Shown: piece after piece, positions 49,212 to 58,298 of the stretch | Numbering within the stretch: position 1 is the stretch's first letter | Layout: the number at the start of each line of letters is the position of its first letter | NCBI GenBank assembly: GCA_033762315.1 | Contig: JANRLS010000013.1 | Coordinates: forward strand, 14,873 to 78,872 | DNA: 64,000 nucleotides | Direction of reading: 5' to 3' | DNA from: CAYLLN01 sp033762315 | Lineage (GTDB): Bacteria; Planctomycetota; Planctomycetia; Pirellulales; Pirellulaceae | Translations under genes and position numbers: made by a program | The notes under the pieces: generated by a model | Told to the model about the DNA's origin: nothing | The model's input: the letters and a program-made list of their open reading frames with translations, nothing else | Databases searched by the model: none

Positions 49212-49278
49212 CACAAGCCCGAAGCACGAGCGAGGGAATGGAGAGCCGTGGAACCCTCGCTCGCGCTTCGGGCTTGTG
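49212..49278. terminator. Long inverted repeat between convergent genes
   Basis: A 25-bp arm starting CACAAGCCCGAAGCACGAGC (49212-49236) pairs at 24 of 25 positions with 49254-49278 around a 17-base loop. It lies between the stops of the coiled-coil gene (49205) and the giant surface-protein gene (49290) and could terminate both. Confidence 0.75.
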
Positions 49279-49289
49279 TGCGATGATCG

Positions 49290-52200
49290 CTAATTCGTCA
49301 GATCGCCCAGCGCCTGATCGACGGCACTTTCCCAGTTGCCGCTGGGGCGGGCCAGCCGCGAGAAGCGGCTGGAGCCTTCGTTGGTCGCTGACAGATAGCC
49401 GAGCAGCGCCTCGTCGCTGGCCGTGGCCGATTGGTCGGGGCCTTCCCCTTCGCCGCCGGCTAGCGGGCCTTCTCCTTCGCCCGATCCGCCGGAGGCGACG
49501 ACCGTGAAGTTCAGTCCTGCTCCTGGTCCGCCGCGGAGCTTGTAGATTTTGCTCGTCCCCTGTGTCTTCATGAGGGTGACACGCGGGCTGGTCGTCGAAA
49601 TCGTGGCGGCGACGTTCTGGTTCGAGGAATTCTTCCCCTCCACCTTCATCGTCGTACCGGTGAGGGAGAACTTCGCATTGGTGACGGCATTCCAGGCGGG
49701 TCCGCTCGTGACGTGCCACAGCTCGTTGCCCGCCGCATCGAGGACGGCAGTGGCGGTGTTGCGCGAATTGGAAGCGTAGAAATCGCTGATGTCGATGATT
49801 GCCACCTGCCGGCCGCGCTCGCCGAAGTTGTTGCCGGTACCGGTGGTGTTTTGGGCCAGGTTGCTGATGACGATTTTGTCGTTGACGGTGCTGGTGCCCC
49901 CTTGCGAGCCGGGCTTCTCCTTGCCGTCGATGGTGAAGGCGGGCTGGGTCTGCGTGATGGTGTAGTTGCCGGGGGCGAGGTTCGTGAACTGGTACGAGCC
50001 ATCGGGGCCGGTCTTCAGCGACTGGTTGATCGTCGCCGAATTCGCGTCGGTTCCGGTAAGGGTGATCGTCACGCCAACCATGGGGGATTCGTTCGGATCC
50101 TTCACGCCATCGTTGTCGCTGTCGAAATAGACGAAGCCGCCGAGGGTGCTGGGAATAAACGCCTGCACGGTGAGGTTGACCGTGGCGGCGGTCGAAGAGA
50201 GCCCCCCCGCATCTTTGATGATGTAGGTGAAGGAATCGGTGCCGGTGTAGTCGGTGGCGGGAGTATAAGTGACGCGGGTGCCGTTATTCGTGATCGTCAC
50301 TGTGCCGTGGCTGGGCTGGGTGATCGAGTCGATGGTGAAGGTTTCGGCCGGGTCGGGGTCCGATTTGTCGTTGGCCAGCACGTCGAGCACGGCCGGGGTG
50401 TTCTTGAAGGCATTGAGCGTGTCGTTCACCGCGGTTGGCGGGTCGTTGGTATTGGTGACGGTCACAGTAACCGTACCCGTGGCGGTGCCGCCGCGGCCAT
50501 CGCTGATGGTGTAGGTGAAGGTGTCGGTGCCGCGGAAGTTGGCGGCGGGGGTATAGACGACGTTTGTATTGCCCGAGCCGATAGTGACCGTGCCGCCGCC
50601 GGTGGTGGGGCTGCTGACGGCGGTGATGGTCAGTGTCTCTCCCGTATCGGGGCCGGAATTGTCATTCGTCAGCACGTTGATGATATTGGCCGAGCTGTCT
50701 TCGCTAACGGTGGCGGTGTCGTTCGTGGCGACCGGATTGTCGTTGGCTTCGGTGACGTTCACCTTGACGGTGGCCGTGTCGAGCAGGCCACCGGTGGCTC
50801 GGTCGCTAATGGTGTAGGTGAATTGGTCCAGGCCGATGTAATTAGCAGCAGGCGTGTACCTGACGCCGGTGCTAGTGAAGGTGACGGTGCCATGTGCCCC
50901 TTGGGTGACGGCCGTGACACGGAGCGTGGAGACGTTTTCGTCAGTATCGACGCCGACCGTGTCGTTGCTTAGCACGTCGATATTGAAGTTTTGGCTATCT
51001 TCGGGAACTGCGATGGGGGTAGTCGCGCCGTCATCGATGGCGTTGGGAGCGTCGTTCACCGGTTGGACGCCGACCGAGATGGTGCCGGTCGAGGATTCTC
51101 CCGCCTGGTTGCTGACGGTGTAGGTGAAGGTTTCGACGCCGTTGAAGTTGGCCGCCGGGGTATAGGCGATGCGCGTGCCACCGTTGGTGATTTGCACCGT
51201 TCCCCCCTTGTCGGTCGCACCGACAGCGGTGATCGTCAGGATGTTGCCGGAACCGGGGGTGATGGTGTCGTTGGACAGCGGGTTGAGGGTGGTCGCGCCG
51301 GAATCCTCGTTGACGTTCGGGCTGTCGTTGACCACCTGGAAGGTCGAGTTCACCACGATCGACACGGTCCCATAGTTGATCTTGCCGACCGGGATTTGAG
51401 TGTTCTCGGGGTAATAAACTGTGGGGGAGCTGGCAGTGTCCTCGGCTGGATCGCTGGTGAAGGTGAGCTGGCCAGCGGCGGTGGCCTTCATGGGAACGCG
51501 AAAGATTTCCTTGAGGCCGGTTTGGTCAGGAATGGCCGATCCGCCGATGGCCGCGGTGAGGATTTCCGCGTTTGTGCCGCCGACTTCTTCGATCAGGCCG
51601 GGGCTAGACACCGAGCCATGCGGGGTGGCGGCCGAGAAAACGCCGAACGTCAGGGCGCTCGCGGTCACTTGGGCGCGGGCAGCGGTATAGGCCACATCGA
51701 GACCGACGGCGAAGATACCGGTGGCATTGGTGCGGACATCCTGCACGAAAGCACGCAGCACGAACTCTTCGTTCAGTCCTAAGCTCGTCAATGGCGTGCC
51801 ATCGGGCTTCGTCAGCGTGAGAATGATGTTGATGTCGGGTGTGACCGGCGCGGCGACGTTTAGATTGACGTTTTGCGTGGTGATGTTGCCGGCCGCATCG
51901 CGCGCTAAGATCGCGAAGGTCTGGTTGCCGGTCTGGTTCGCGGCGGGGGTCCAGTTGACGACGCCGCTCACGTCGTTGATCGTCGCGCCCGTGGGAGGCG
52001 ATTGCAGGGCAAATGTAAAGCCGGCAGTCCCTTCGCCGGGAGCCTCGGCGTTGTAGGAGAGTTGCTGGCCGACGGTCGCTTCGGTCGGGGGAGTGGAGGT
52101 GAAAGCACCGGGAGGAGTGGTGTCGAGGGTGACATTGAGCCCGGTGGAGGGATCGCTTTCGATGCCGATGAAGGTTTGCGTGGCGGTCAGGGTGTGGAGC

Positions 52201-54170
52201 CCTTCGCCCAAAACTCCGCTCGTGCTGACGCTGAGTGTAATCGAGGTACCCCCGACCGCGACGGTTCCCTGGGCCAGCACGGTTGAGCCCTTGAGGAGTT
52301 TGACCGTCGCGCCGGCGGTGACGCCGGTGATGTCGAACGACAGGGTCGAGGCGTTGGTGACGTTGTCGGTCTGGCTGAAGCCCGAATCGGACCCCGCCTG
52401 CAGATCGACGGTGGGTGCGGTGGGAGCGACAGTGACGCTGACGATTTGCGAATCGGTGCGCGATTCGCGGACGGCCACCAGGTTGTAGAGCGAGACCAGG
52501 GTTTGCTGCTGGGCCTGCAATTGGGCCTTAAGGGCGGTGTCGCTGGTGGCGTCGATCTGATCCTGCAGCTGGTTGTAGCGGGTGATGATGATCGAGGTGG
52601 TGGGGTCGTTCAGCCCGGCTTGCGAAGCGAGGGTGTCAATCTGCGAATCGTTGGCGGCACTGTCGTAGGCGAGGGCCCGGAACTCAAGCGTGCCGACAAA
52701 GCCAGCCGGTGCGGTGACGGTGACCGCGCCGGTGGTCTTGTTGACATTGAGCTGGTAATTGATCGTTTCGCCGTTGAGCTTGTCGGCATTGAAGACGATG
52801 GTATCCCCTTCGACATCCTGGCCGGAAAGCTGCACGGGAATGGCCTGGCCGCCGACGCCGCGAATCGTCCCTAGGTCGTTCAGGAACGGCGAGCCGTTGA
52901 TGTTGTCTGGGCCGACGAGAACGCGGAAGGTGCGCTGCGAGGAGTTTCCTTCCGCGTCGGTGACGGTGACGGTGATGTCGGCCTCGCCGGTCTGTCCGGG
53001 CGCGGCCTTGAGCATGAGGGCCGAATCTTCAACGCTATTCAGGACGTCCACATTGCTGATGACGACCGGCGTGAGGGGTCGGTCGCTGGAATTGACCGAC
53101 ACATTGCTGATCGCTTCGCGGACCGACTCCCCTTCGACCAGGATGCCGAACACGGTGTGGTTGAAGTCGAGATGTCGAGCGGCGGTTTGGGTGCTCACGC
53201 TGACGGTGGGGCTGGTGCCGCCGGTGAGGCTGGCCGCGTTGCCAGTCAGGTTGATGACCTCTTGGTGGCCGAGCGCGCCGGTGAAATCGACTCGCCAGCG
53301 GCGGTTTTCGGTCACCTGGTTGCTGCTATTGAGGACCGGATCGTGCGTGACGGTGACATTCCCCGCGCCGATTCGGGATAGCCCCTGCAGGGCCGTCTGA
53401 ATGGCGCTCGCCATCGTGGTGAAGTTGCCAGTGCTGCTAAAGCTGATCGGGCCGGTGGTCTGATCGAAATAAGTGAGGGTGAAGGTGCCGCCGGTGGGGG
53501 TGCCGGTGAGGGTGATGTATTGCGAGGTGTTGCGTTCTTCGGTAACGAAGAACTGCGAATCGTTGGTATCGTCGCTCGATTTGGCCATCGACAACAGGCC
53601 CGAGCGGTTGTGCTGCAGATTGACGTTGAACTGGTCGTCGAAATCGCCGAGCGTCGAACCGCCGCCGCCGGTATTCGTCGGATCGCCCCCTTGAATGACG
53701 AAGTCGTTGATGACGCGATGGAACTGGACCGAATTGGTGGCGGTCTTGTCGTAGAAGCCGGAGTTCGCCAGTTGCTGGATGCGACTTGTCGCGCGAGGGG
53801 CGAGATCGTCGAACAGCAGGAACTTCATGTCGCCGAAGTTCTCGACCTGGACCAGCAGGGTTTTGTTTGTCGATGGGGCGATGGTGCCCGTAATCAGCGA
53901 GGGATTGCTGCTTTCGACGGTGAATGTGAGCTGACCGCCATCGGCGTCTTCGCCGTCGAGCGGAATCCAAAGCGGCGAGCCGTTGAGCACGACGGCATTG
54001 GCGATGGCGGCGAGGGTGGGATCGGAGGCCATCACCTCGCGGCGTTCCAGAGCCTCGAACGAGAAGGTTTTGCGCTCGCCGCGGCGGCGGTCGAGGCGTC
54101 GGCGACGCGAACGCAAACCGGCAAGGTGGTCGAGAGCGCGGCCGACGAATGAGCGACGAGTCTTCTGCAT
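49290..54170 (-). CDS. Giant surface protein: cyclophilin, cohesin-like, cadherin-like and SdrD-B-type domains
   Basis: 1626 residues. The basic N terminus ends in TFSFEALERREVMAS, a variant of the LEPR-type leader of planctomycete surface proteins. A cyclophilin peptidyl-prolyl isomerase domain follows (about 108-360: SVQFHRVINDFVIQGGDPTN, SQFFVT, HTVFGILVEG), interrupted by a separate about 120-residue beta domain (213-332). Further on are Ig-like (He_PIG) and a cohesin-like domain (FVLRAFVQDVRTNATGIFAV), four cadherin-like repeats containing VNEDSG, VPEDSQ, VSEDSS and YTPAANF/FTYTISD motifs, and one SdrD-B-like domain (GGFVYFDSDNDGVKDPNESP). The C-terminal end is not recognised. Likely cell-wall or sheath protein. 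Confidence 0.9.
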   Translation of the reverse strand: MQKTRRSFVGRALDHLAGLRSRRRRLDRRRGERKTFSFEALERREVMASDPTLAAIANAVVLNGSPLWIPLDGEDADGGQLTFTVESSNPSLITGTIAPSTNKTLLVQVENFGDMKFLLFDDLAPRATSRIQQLANSGFYDKTATNSVQFHRVINDFVIQGGDPTNTGGGGSTLGDFDDQFNVNLQHNRSGLLSMAKSSDDTNDSQFFVTEERNTSQYITLTGTPTGGTFTLTYFDQTTGPISFSSTGNFTTMASAIQTALQGLSRIGAGNVTVTHDPVLNSSNQVTENRRWRVDFTGALGHQEVINLTGNAASLTGGTSPTVSVSTQTAARHLDFNHTVFGILVEGESVREAISNVSVNSSDRPLTPVVISNVDVLNSVEDSALMLKAAPGQTGEADITVTVTDAEGNSSQRTFRVLVGPDNINGSPFLNDLGTIRGVGGQAIPVQLSGQDVEGDTIVFNADKLNGETINYQLNVNKTTGAVTVTAPAGFVGTLEFRALAYDSAANDSQIDTLASQAGLNDPTTSIIITRYNQLQDQIDATSDTALKAQLQAQQQTLVSLYNLVAVRESRTDSQIVSVTVAPTAPTVDLQAGSDSGFSQTDNVTNASTLSFDITGVTAGATVKLLKGSTVLAQGTVAVGGTSITLSVSTSGVLGEGLHTLTATQTFIGIESDPSTGLNVTLDTTPPGAFTSTPPTEATVGQQLSYNAEAPGEGTAGFTFALQSPPTGATINDVSGVVNWTPAANQTGNQTFAILARDAAGNITTQNVNLNVAAPVTPDINIILTLTKPDGTPLTSLGLNEEFVLRAFVQDVRTNATGIFAVGLDVAYTAARAQVTASALTFGVFSAATPHGSVSSPGLIEEVGGTNAEILTAAIGGSAIPDQTGLKEIFRVPMKATAAGQLTFTSDPAEDTASSPTVYYPENTQIPVGKINYGTVSIVVNSTFQVVNDSPNVNEDSGATTLNPLSNDTITPGSGNILTITAVGATDKGGTVQITNGGTRIAYTPAANFNGVETFTYTVSNQAGESSTGTISVGVQPVNDAPNAIDDGATTPIAVPEDSQNFNIDVLSNDTVGVDTDENVSTLRVTAVTQGAHGTVTFTSTGVRYTPAANYIGLDQFTYTISDRATGGLLDTATVKVNVTEANDNPVATNDTATVSEDSSANIINVLTNDNSGPDTGETLTITAVSSPTTGGGTVTIGSGNTNVVYTPAANFRGTDTFTYTISDGRGGTATGTVTVTVTNTNDPPTAVNDTLNAFKNTPAVLDVLANDKSDPDPAETFTIDSITQPSHGTVTITNNGTRVTYTPATDYTGTDSFTYIIKDAGGLSSTAATVNLTVQAFIPSTLGGFVYFDSDNDGVKDPNESPMVGVTITLTGTDANSATINQSLKTGPDGSYQFTNLAPGNYTITQTQPAFTIDGKEKPGSQGGTSTVNDKIVISNLAQNTTGTGNNFGERGRQVAIIDISDFYASNSRNTATAVLDAAGNELWHVTSGPAWNAVTNAKFSLTGTTMKVEGKNSSNQNVAATISTTSPRVTLMKTQGTSKIYKLRGGPGAGLNFTVVASGGSGEGEGPLAGGEGEGPDQSATASDEALLGYLSATNEGSSRFSRLARPSGNWESAVDQALGDLTN
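53175..53534 (-). other. Beta domain inserted in the cyclophilin fold
   Basis: Residues about 213-332 (GGTFTLTYFDQTTGPISFSS to TGGTSPTVSVSTQT) resemble repeats of planctomycete surface proteins. They sit exactly between SQFFVTEE and RHLDFNHTVFG, which are adjacent in ordinary cyclophilins, so a whole domain has been placed in one surface loop. Confidence 0.7.
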
Positions 54171-54623
54171 ACGAGCGATCTACCTGCTTCTCGAGGTGCG
54201 AATCGGGCGCTTCAGGCTGGGGGCACAAAGCGAGACCGGTCCATCGCCGCGCGATCAGTGCGCGACGGATGGGTGACAAGACTTCGACGGGCGTGTGTTC
54301 CGGCGCACACCCGGCGGGCGGAGGCGAAGTCGATTTCGCCTCGAACGGGCGGGGGATGAGAATCGTATCGCCGCCCGACTTTCAGCATAAACCAACTCCC
54401 CCGAAATGTCATCGTTTTGGTGCGAATTGCCGTCTGCTCGCCGGCTGGGCAATTGACAATCGCCGCCTGGGGGCGTTGTACTAGCCCTGGGGCGTTTGCA
54501 AGCAATTGGCGGTCCAGTTGGGCCATTCCCTTGGACGCAGCCAACGGGCGGCGCGTTCACCGCTATTTCCCTATCACTAGTGCGTTTCTGGCAATTCGGC
54601 GCAACTCTTTGTGAGACAACAGG
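54171..54623. other. Divergent intergenic region
   Basis: 453 bases between the start of the giant surface-protein gene (-) and DUF2760 (+). No gene is seen. It contains a hairpin GAGGCGAA-GTCGAT-TTCGCCTC at 54322-54343 and a candidate promoter at 54453-54482. Confidence 0.6.
54453..54482 (+). promoter_or_regulatory. Candidate promoter for DUF2760-Hsp70
   Basis: A perfect -35 TTGACA (54453-54458) is followed after 18 bases by TGTACT (54477-54482), four of six matches to the -10 consensus. It lies 141 bases before the ATG at 54624. Confidence 0.45.
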
Positions 54624-55160
54624 ATGGGACGAATCGGCTTGGCCTTTAGGGCCTTCTTCGCAGCCTTTGGGAACGCAGCAACTGCCGAGCGCCTGCAATC
54701 GGCGCTGCTGGGCGAGACGTTGCCAAAAGCCACCACCGGTGAGAAACCGAAACCAACTCCGCTGCCGGAAACCCCCCCAAAGAGGAGTGAGGCCATCACA
54801 TTGCTCGCGGCCCTGCAGCGGGAAGCGCGCCTCGTGGATCTGATCCAGCAGCCGCTGGGCCAGTTCACGGACGAGCAAATCGGCTCGGCAGCCAGAAACG
54901 TGCTGACCGACGCGGCCGGGGCGCTGAGTCGGTTCTTTGCCCTCCAGCCGGTATGCACGCAGGAGGAAGACGCGACTATTGACGTTCCAAAGGGTTACGA
55001 CCCGGCGATGTTCAAGCTGACGGGGGCCGTTGAGGGGTCCGGGCCGCTGCGGGGCAAGCTCGTCCACAAAGGTTGGCAAGCCACCACCTGCAATCTCCCC
55101 ACTTGGACTGGCTCGAAGGAGGCGGCGCTGGTGGTGGCCCCCGCGGAAGTGGAGGTTTGA
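54624..55160 (+). CDS. DUF2760 domain protein
   Basis: 178 residues. The N-terminal hydrophobic segment (LAFRAFFAAFGNAATAERLQ) and the C-terminal half (ITLLAALQREARLVDLIQQP, FFALQPVCTQEEDATIDVP, GPLRGKLVHKGWQATTCNLP) match the DUF2760 family, small proteins of unknown function that regularly precede an Hsp70-like gene in many bacteria. Only three bases separate it from the Hsp70 gene downstream, so cotranscription is near certain and a partnership is likely, but its role is unknown. Confidence 0.85.
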   Translation: MGRIGLAFRAFFAAFGNAATAERLQSALLGETLPKATTGEKPKPTPLPETPPKRSEAITLLAALQREARLVDLIQQPLGQFTDEQIGSAARNVLTDAAGALSRFFALQPVCTQEEDATIDVPKGYDPAMFKLTGAVEGSGPLRGKLVHKGWQATTCNLPTWTGSKEAALVVAPAEVEV

Positions 55161-55163
55161 TTC

Positions 55164-56957
55164 ATGTCTGCCCGCTATGTCATCGGAATCGACCTGGGAA
55201 CGACGAACAGCGTCCTCGCCTTTGCGGAGCTTGGGGCCGAGGTCCCGTTGGTCGAACTGCTGCCGATTCCGCAACTCGTTGCGCCGGGGGTGATCGAAAG
55301 TCGCACCTCGCTGCCGTCGTTCCTCTACCTAGCGACAGAGCACGAGGCCCAGAGTGGGGCGTTCGATTTACCCTGGCGAAAGGGAAACCAAATCGCGGTG
55401 GGTGAAATTGCCCGCCGCCAATCGGCCGAAAATCCCCAGCGAACGGTGGTCGGGGCCAAATCGTGGCTGTGCCATAGCAAGGTCGATCGCCATCAACCGA
55501 TACTCCCTTGGGGTGCTCCGGCCGAGGTGCCGAAGGTTTCGCCGGTAACGGCCTCGCGGCGCTATTTGGAGCATCTGGTCGCCGCCTGGGAGCATTCGCA
55601 CCCGGATGCACCAATTGCCGAGCAGATCGTGGTGCTGACCGTCCCCGCGTCGTTTGATGCGGCCGCCCGCGAGTTGACCCACGAGGCGGCCCTCGCCGCC
55701 GGTTTGCCCGCCAAGCTGATTCTGCTCGAAGAGCCGCAAGCCGCCGTCTATGCCTGGCTGACGAGCATGGGGGATCGCTGGCGCAAGACGCTGAAAGTGG
55801 GCGAGACGCTGCTGGTGTGCGATGTCGGCGGCGGCACGACCGATCTGACGCTCGTCGGCGTGGCCGAAGAAGGGGGCGAGCTGATGCTCCGGCGTATCGC
55901 CGTCGGCGATCATCTGCTGGTCGGCGGCGACAACATGGACCTCGCCCTGGCCCATTTCGTGGCCGGCAAGTTCGGCGAGAGGGGGATCAAGCTCGATCCG
56001 TGGCAGTCCGTTTCGCTCTGGCATCAGTGCCGGGCGGCCAAAGAAACGCTGCTGACGGCTGGTGGACCCAAAAAACACCCGCTCAGCTTGCTCGGTCGCG
56101 GCAGCAAGCTGATTGGCGGCACCGTGACGGTCGATATCGAGCGCGAGCCGGCCGCCGAGCTGCTATTGCAGGGCTTTTTTCCGCCTTGCCAGGTTTCGGA
56201 CCGGCCAGCCCGGCGGCGAGCCAGCGGCTTTCAAGAGATCGGTTTGCCGTTTGAGTCCGATACGGCGGTCACGCGGCATTTGGCTGCATTCTTGAAGGCC
56301 AACGGCGACGACAGCGGCCAACCCCTCCGCCCTAGCCATGTGCTGTTCAATGGGGGCGTGTTCAAAGCCGAGGCGTTTCGATCGCGGCTCATGGAAGTGC
56401 TGGGGTCGTGGGCCGGCGACCAGCCACCACAAATTTTGATCGGCGAGCACGATCTCGACCATGCCGTCGCTCGCGGCGCGGCCTATTACGGTTGGGCCAA
56501 GCAACATGGCGGGGTGCGGATTCGCGGCGGCACGGCACGGTCATATTACGTCGGGATCGAAACGGCGGGGCTGGCGATTCCCGGCGCGCCGCGCCCTTTG
56601 CGAGCGCTGTGCGTGGTTCCGTTTGGCATGGAAGAGGGAACGAGCGTCGATGTGCCGTCGGGCGAGATTGGCCTCGTCATCGGCGAGCCGGCCACGTTTC
56701 GCTTTTTCAGTTCGGCTGTCCGCAAGCACGATGTTCCGGGGGAATTGTTGTCCGGCTGGAGCGACGACGAGCTGGCCGAAACCGACTCGCTCGAGGCCTT
56801 GCTTCCGAAGGACGAGGCTCTGGACGACGACTTCGTTCCGGTCCGCTTTCAGTCGCAATTGACTGAACTGGGCATTTTCGAGCTCTGGTGCGCGAGCACC
56901 AAATCGGCCCACCGCTGGAAGTTGGAATTCAGCGTCCGCGAAGATGCGGAAGGTTGA
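55164..56957 (+). CDS. Hsp70-family (DnaK-like) protein
   Basis: 597 residues. The actin-like nucleotide-binding domain is clear: VIGIDLGTTNSVLAFAELGA (phosphate 1), VLTVPASFDAAARELTHEAA, EEPQAAVYAWLTS, LLVCDVGGGTTDLTLVGVAE (phosphate 2) and VLFNGGVFKAEAFRSRLMEV. The C-terminal part, which in DnaK is the substrate domain, is shorter and differs. This is the family of DUF2760-associated Hsp70 proteins, not the housekeeping DnaK. It converges with trmB (12 bases between stops). Role: likely an ATP-dependent chaperone or scaffolding partner for a specific client; unproven. Confidence 0.9.
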   Translation: MSARYVIGIDLGTTNSVLAFAELGAEVPLVELLPIPQLVAPGVIESRTSLPSFLYLATEHEAQSGAFDLPWRKGNQIAVGEIARRQSAENPQRTVVGAKSWLCHSKVDRHQPILPWGAPAEVPKVSPVTASRRYLEHLVAAWEHSHPDAPIAEQIVVLTVPASFDAAARELTHEAALAAGLPAKLILLEEPQAAVYAWLTSMGDRWRKTLKVGETLLVCDVGGGTTDLTLVGVAEEGGELMLRRIAVGDHLLVGGDNMDLALAHFVAGKFGERGIKLDPWQSVSLWHQCRAAKETLLTAGGPKKHPLSLLGRGSKLIGGTVTVDIEREPAAELLLQGFFPPCQVSDRPARRRASGFQEIGLPFESDTAVTRHLAAFLKANGDDSGQPLRPSHVLFNGGVFKAEAFRSRLMEVLGSWAGDQPPQILIGEHDLDHAVARGAAYYGWAKQHGGVRIRGGTARSYYVGIETAGLAIPGAPRPLRALCVVPFGMEEGTSVDVPSGEIGLVIGEPATFRFFSSAVRKHDVPGELLSGWSDDELAETDSLEALLPKDEALDDDFVPVRFQSQLTELGIFELWCASTKSAHRWKLEFSVREDAEG

Positions 56958-56969
56958 GCGGCGTCCGCG

Positions 56970-57683
56970 CTACGCATCAAATCTTGGCGACGGCTCGCGG
57001 CGGACGATTTCGGCGATGTCGGCGGCGGATAGCTCGCCGCGCGGCCGGCCCTGCCCGCGAAAGATCTTCAGTTTGTGCTGCCGGGCGTAGATTTCGCGAC
57101 GGGTGCGTCCTTGTGGAGCATCGGGCCAGGTTCCCGCCAGCTCTTCAAACTCGAACAGCAGCGGGGCGACACGGCGGATGTATTGCCAGTAGGCCCGGTT
57201 ATCGGTTTGTAGCACCAAGAGCCCTTCCGTGGATAGCGACTGGCGGACGAGCGCTAAAAACTCCGGCGTAATGAGCCGCTTGTGCTTGTTCTCACCATCG
57301 CGAAAGGGCTGCGGATGGTAGAGATGAATCTCGGCGATGCTGCCCGGCGCGATGTATTCGTCGAGCAGTTCATAGCCGCCGATCGCCGCGAGGCGCACGT
57401 TGCTCAAGCCGCGCTGATTGGCCCGGCGTGTCGCGTAGCGAAGCACAAGCGGCAGAATGTCGATTCCCAGGTGGTCGCACTCCGGCCGGGCCAAGGCGCT
57501 GGCGATGACAAACCGTCCGTTGCCGCAGCCGAGGTCGAGGACCAGCGGGGCAACGCGGCCAAAAATGGCGGCGAAGTCGAGCGTTCCGGGGGGCGGCAGG
57601 CGCTTGATCGCTGTTTTGGCCCATTGCTCGGCGGGCAGAATGCGACCGGGAATGGGCACGCCAAAGTCGTCGTCGGAGCTCAT
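56970..57683 (-). CDS. trmB: tRNA (guanosine(46)-N7)-methyltransferase-like protein
   Basis: 237 residues. The class I methyltransferase motif is VLDLGCGNGRFVIASALARP (about residues 48-67, SAM site); the TrmB-like GIDILPLVLRYATRRANQRG and a C-terminal helix are present. The canonical TrmB catalytic segment FPDPWPKxxHxKRR is replaced by LYHPQPFRDGENKHKRLITP, keeping a final K-x-K-R. TrmB methylates G46 of tRNA. It is 18 bases after the second NfeD gene on the same strand and probably cotranscribed with it. The altered motif leaves some doubt about the exact substrate. Confidence 0.85.
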   Translation of the reverse strand: MSSDDDFGVPIPGRILPAEQWAKTAIKRLPPPGTLDFAAIFGRVAPLVLDLGCGNGRFVIASALARPECDHLGIDILPLVLRYATRRANQRGLSNVRLAAIGGYELLDEYIAPGSIAEIHLYHPQPFRDGENKHKRLITPEFLALVRQSLSTEGLLVLQTDNRAYWQYIRRVAPLLFEFEELAGTWPDAPQGRTRREIYARQHKLKIFRGQGRPRGELSAADIAEIVRREPSPRFDA

Positions 57684-57701
57684 CGCGGGTGGTTGGCGGA
57701 C

Positions 57702-58280
57702 CTATTCGGCGAAAGGATCGGGAATCTCGCGGGCCAGCGGGTCGGTGGCGGCCAATCCTTCGGCGGGATTGGCCAACTCGGCGCGAATCGTCGTATCGGG
57801 CCGAACCACCAGCCGCTGGGTCGAAACCTGAACGACGATGACCGCCTCCCCCGCTTCGATCGACATTCCTTCGGTGACGGCATCGTAGCTCTTGCCGTCG
57901 ATCAGCACGATGCCGCTGGGGACCATCAGACCGCGAGTGAGCCCCCGCTTGCCGATGAGATCGTCGAGGCCGAAATAGGCTTCGGTTTGCGGGAGCACGT
58001 CGTCGGGAGATTTCGGCCGCTGAATGAGGATCAGCCGGCCGATGGGCGTTTCAGGCCAGATTTTGACAGCCGCCAGCAGCGCAGCGGGAATAAAGACGGC
58101 CTCGACGATCAAAACCATCGTCCCCGTGAGGGGACCGGCCAGGAAGCCGGTGATGATCGCCCCTAGGAATGCCAGCGCGCACAGCACCGCCAGACTGCCC
58201 CCCGAGGGAATGAAGAATTCCAGCACGAGTAGCGCAAGGCCGACGATTAGCAGCAGCAAAGCCCAAGTGGCGAGAGTCAT
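57702..58280 (-). CDS. NfeD-like protein, short form (NfeD1b type)
   Basis: 192 residues. Membrane segments at the N terminus (WALLLLIVGLALLVLEFFIP, LAVLCALAFLGAIITGFLAG, MVLIVEAVFIPAALLAAVKI) are followed by a soluble beta-barrel (GKRGLTRGLMVPSGIVLIDG, EAGEAVIVVQVSTQRLVVRP), the OB-fold domain of NfeD. Short NfeD proteins act next to flotillin-like or protease-bearing partners in membrane quality control. It is 18 bases after the longer NfeD gene. The C-terminal end PDPFAE is short and acidic. Confidence 0.85.
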   Translation of the reverse strand: MTLATWALLLLIVGLALLVLEFFIPSGGSLAVLCALAFLGAIITGFLAGPLTGTMVLIVEAVFIPAALLAAVKIWPETPIGRLILIQRPKSPDDVLPQTEAYFGLDDLIGKRGLTRGLMVPSGIVLIDGKSYDAVTEGMSIEAGEAVIVVQVSTQRLVVRPDTTIRAELANPAEGLAATDPLAREIPDPFAE

Positions 58281-58298
58281 GTGGCGATTGGCCGTTGG

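Noticed and set aside
49713..50972. 419-codon plus-strand open frame
   Set aside because: Antisense of the cadherin-like repeats of the giant surface protein.
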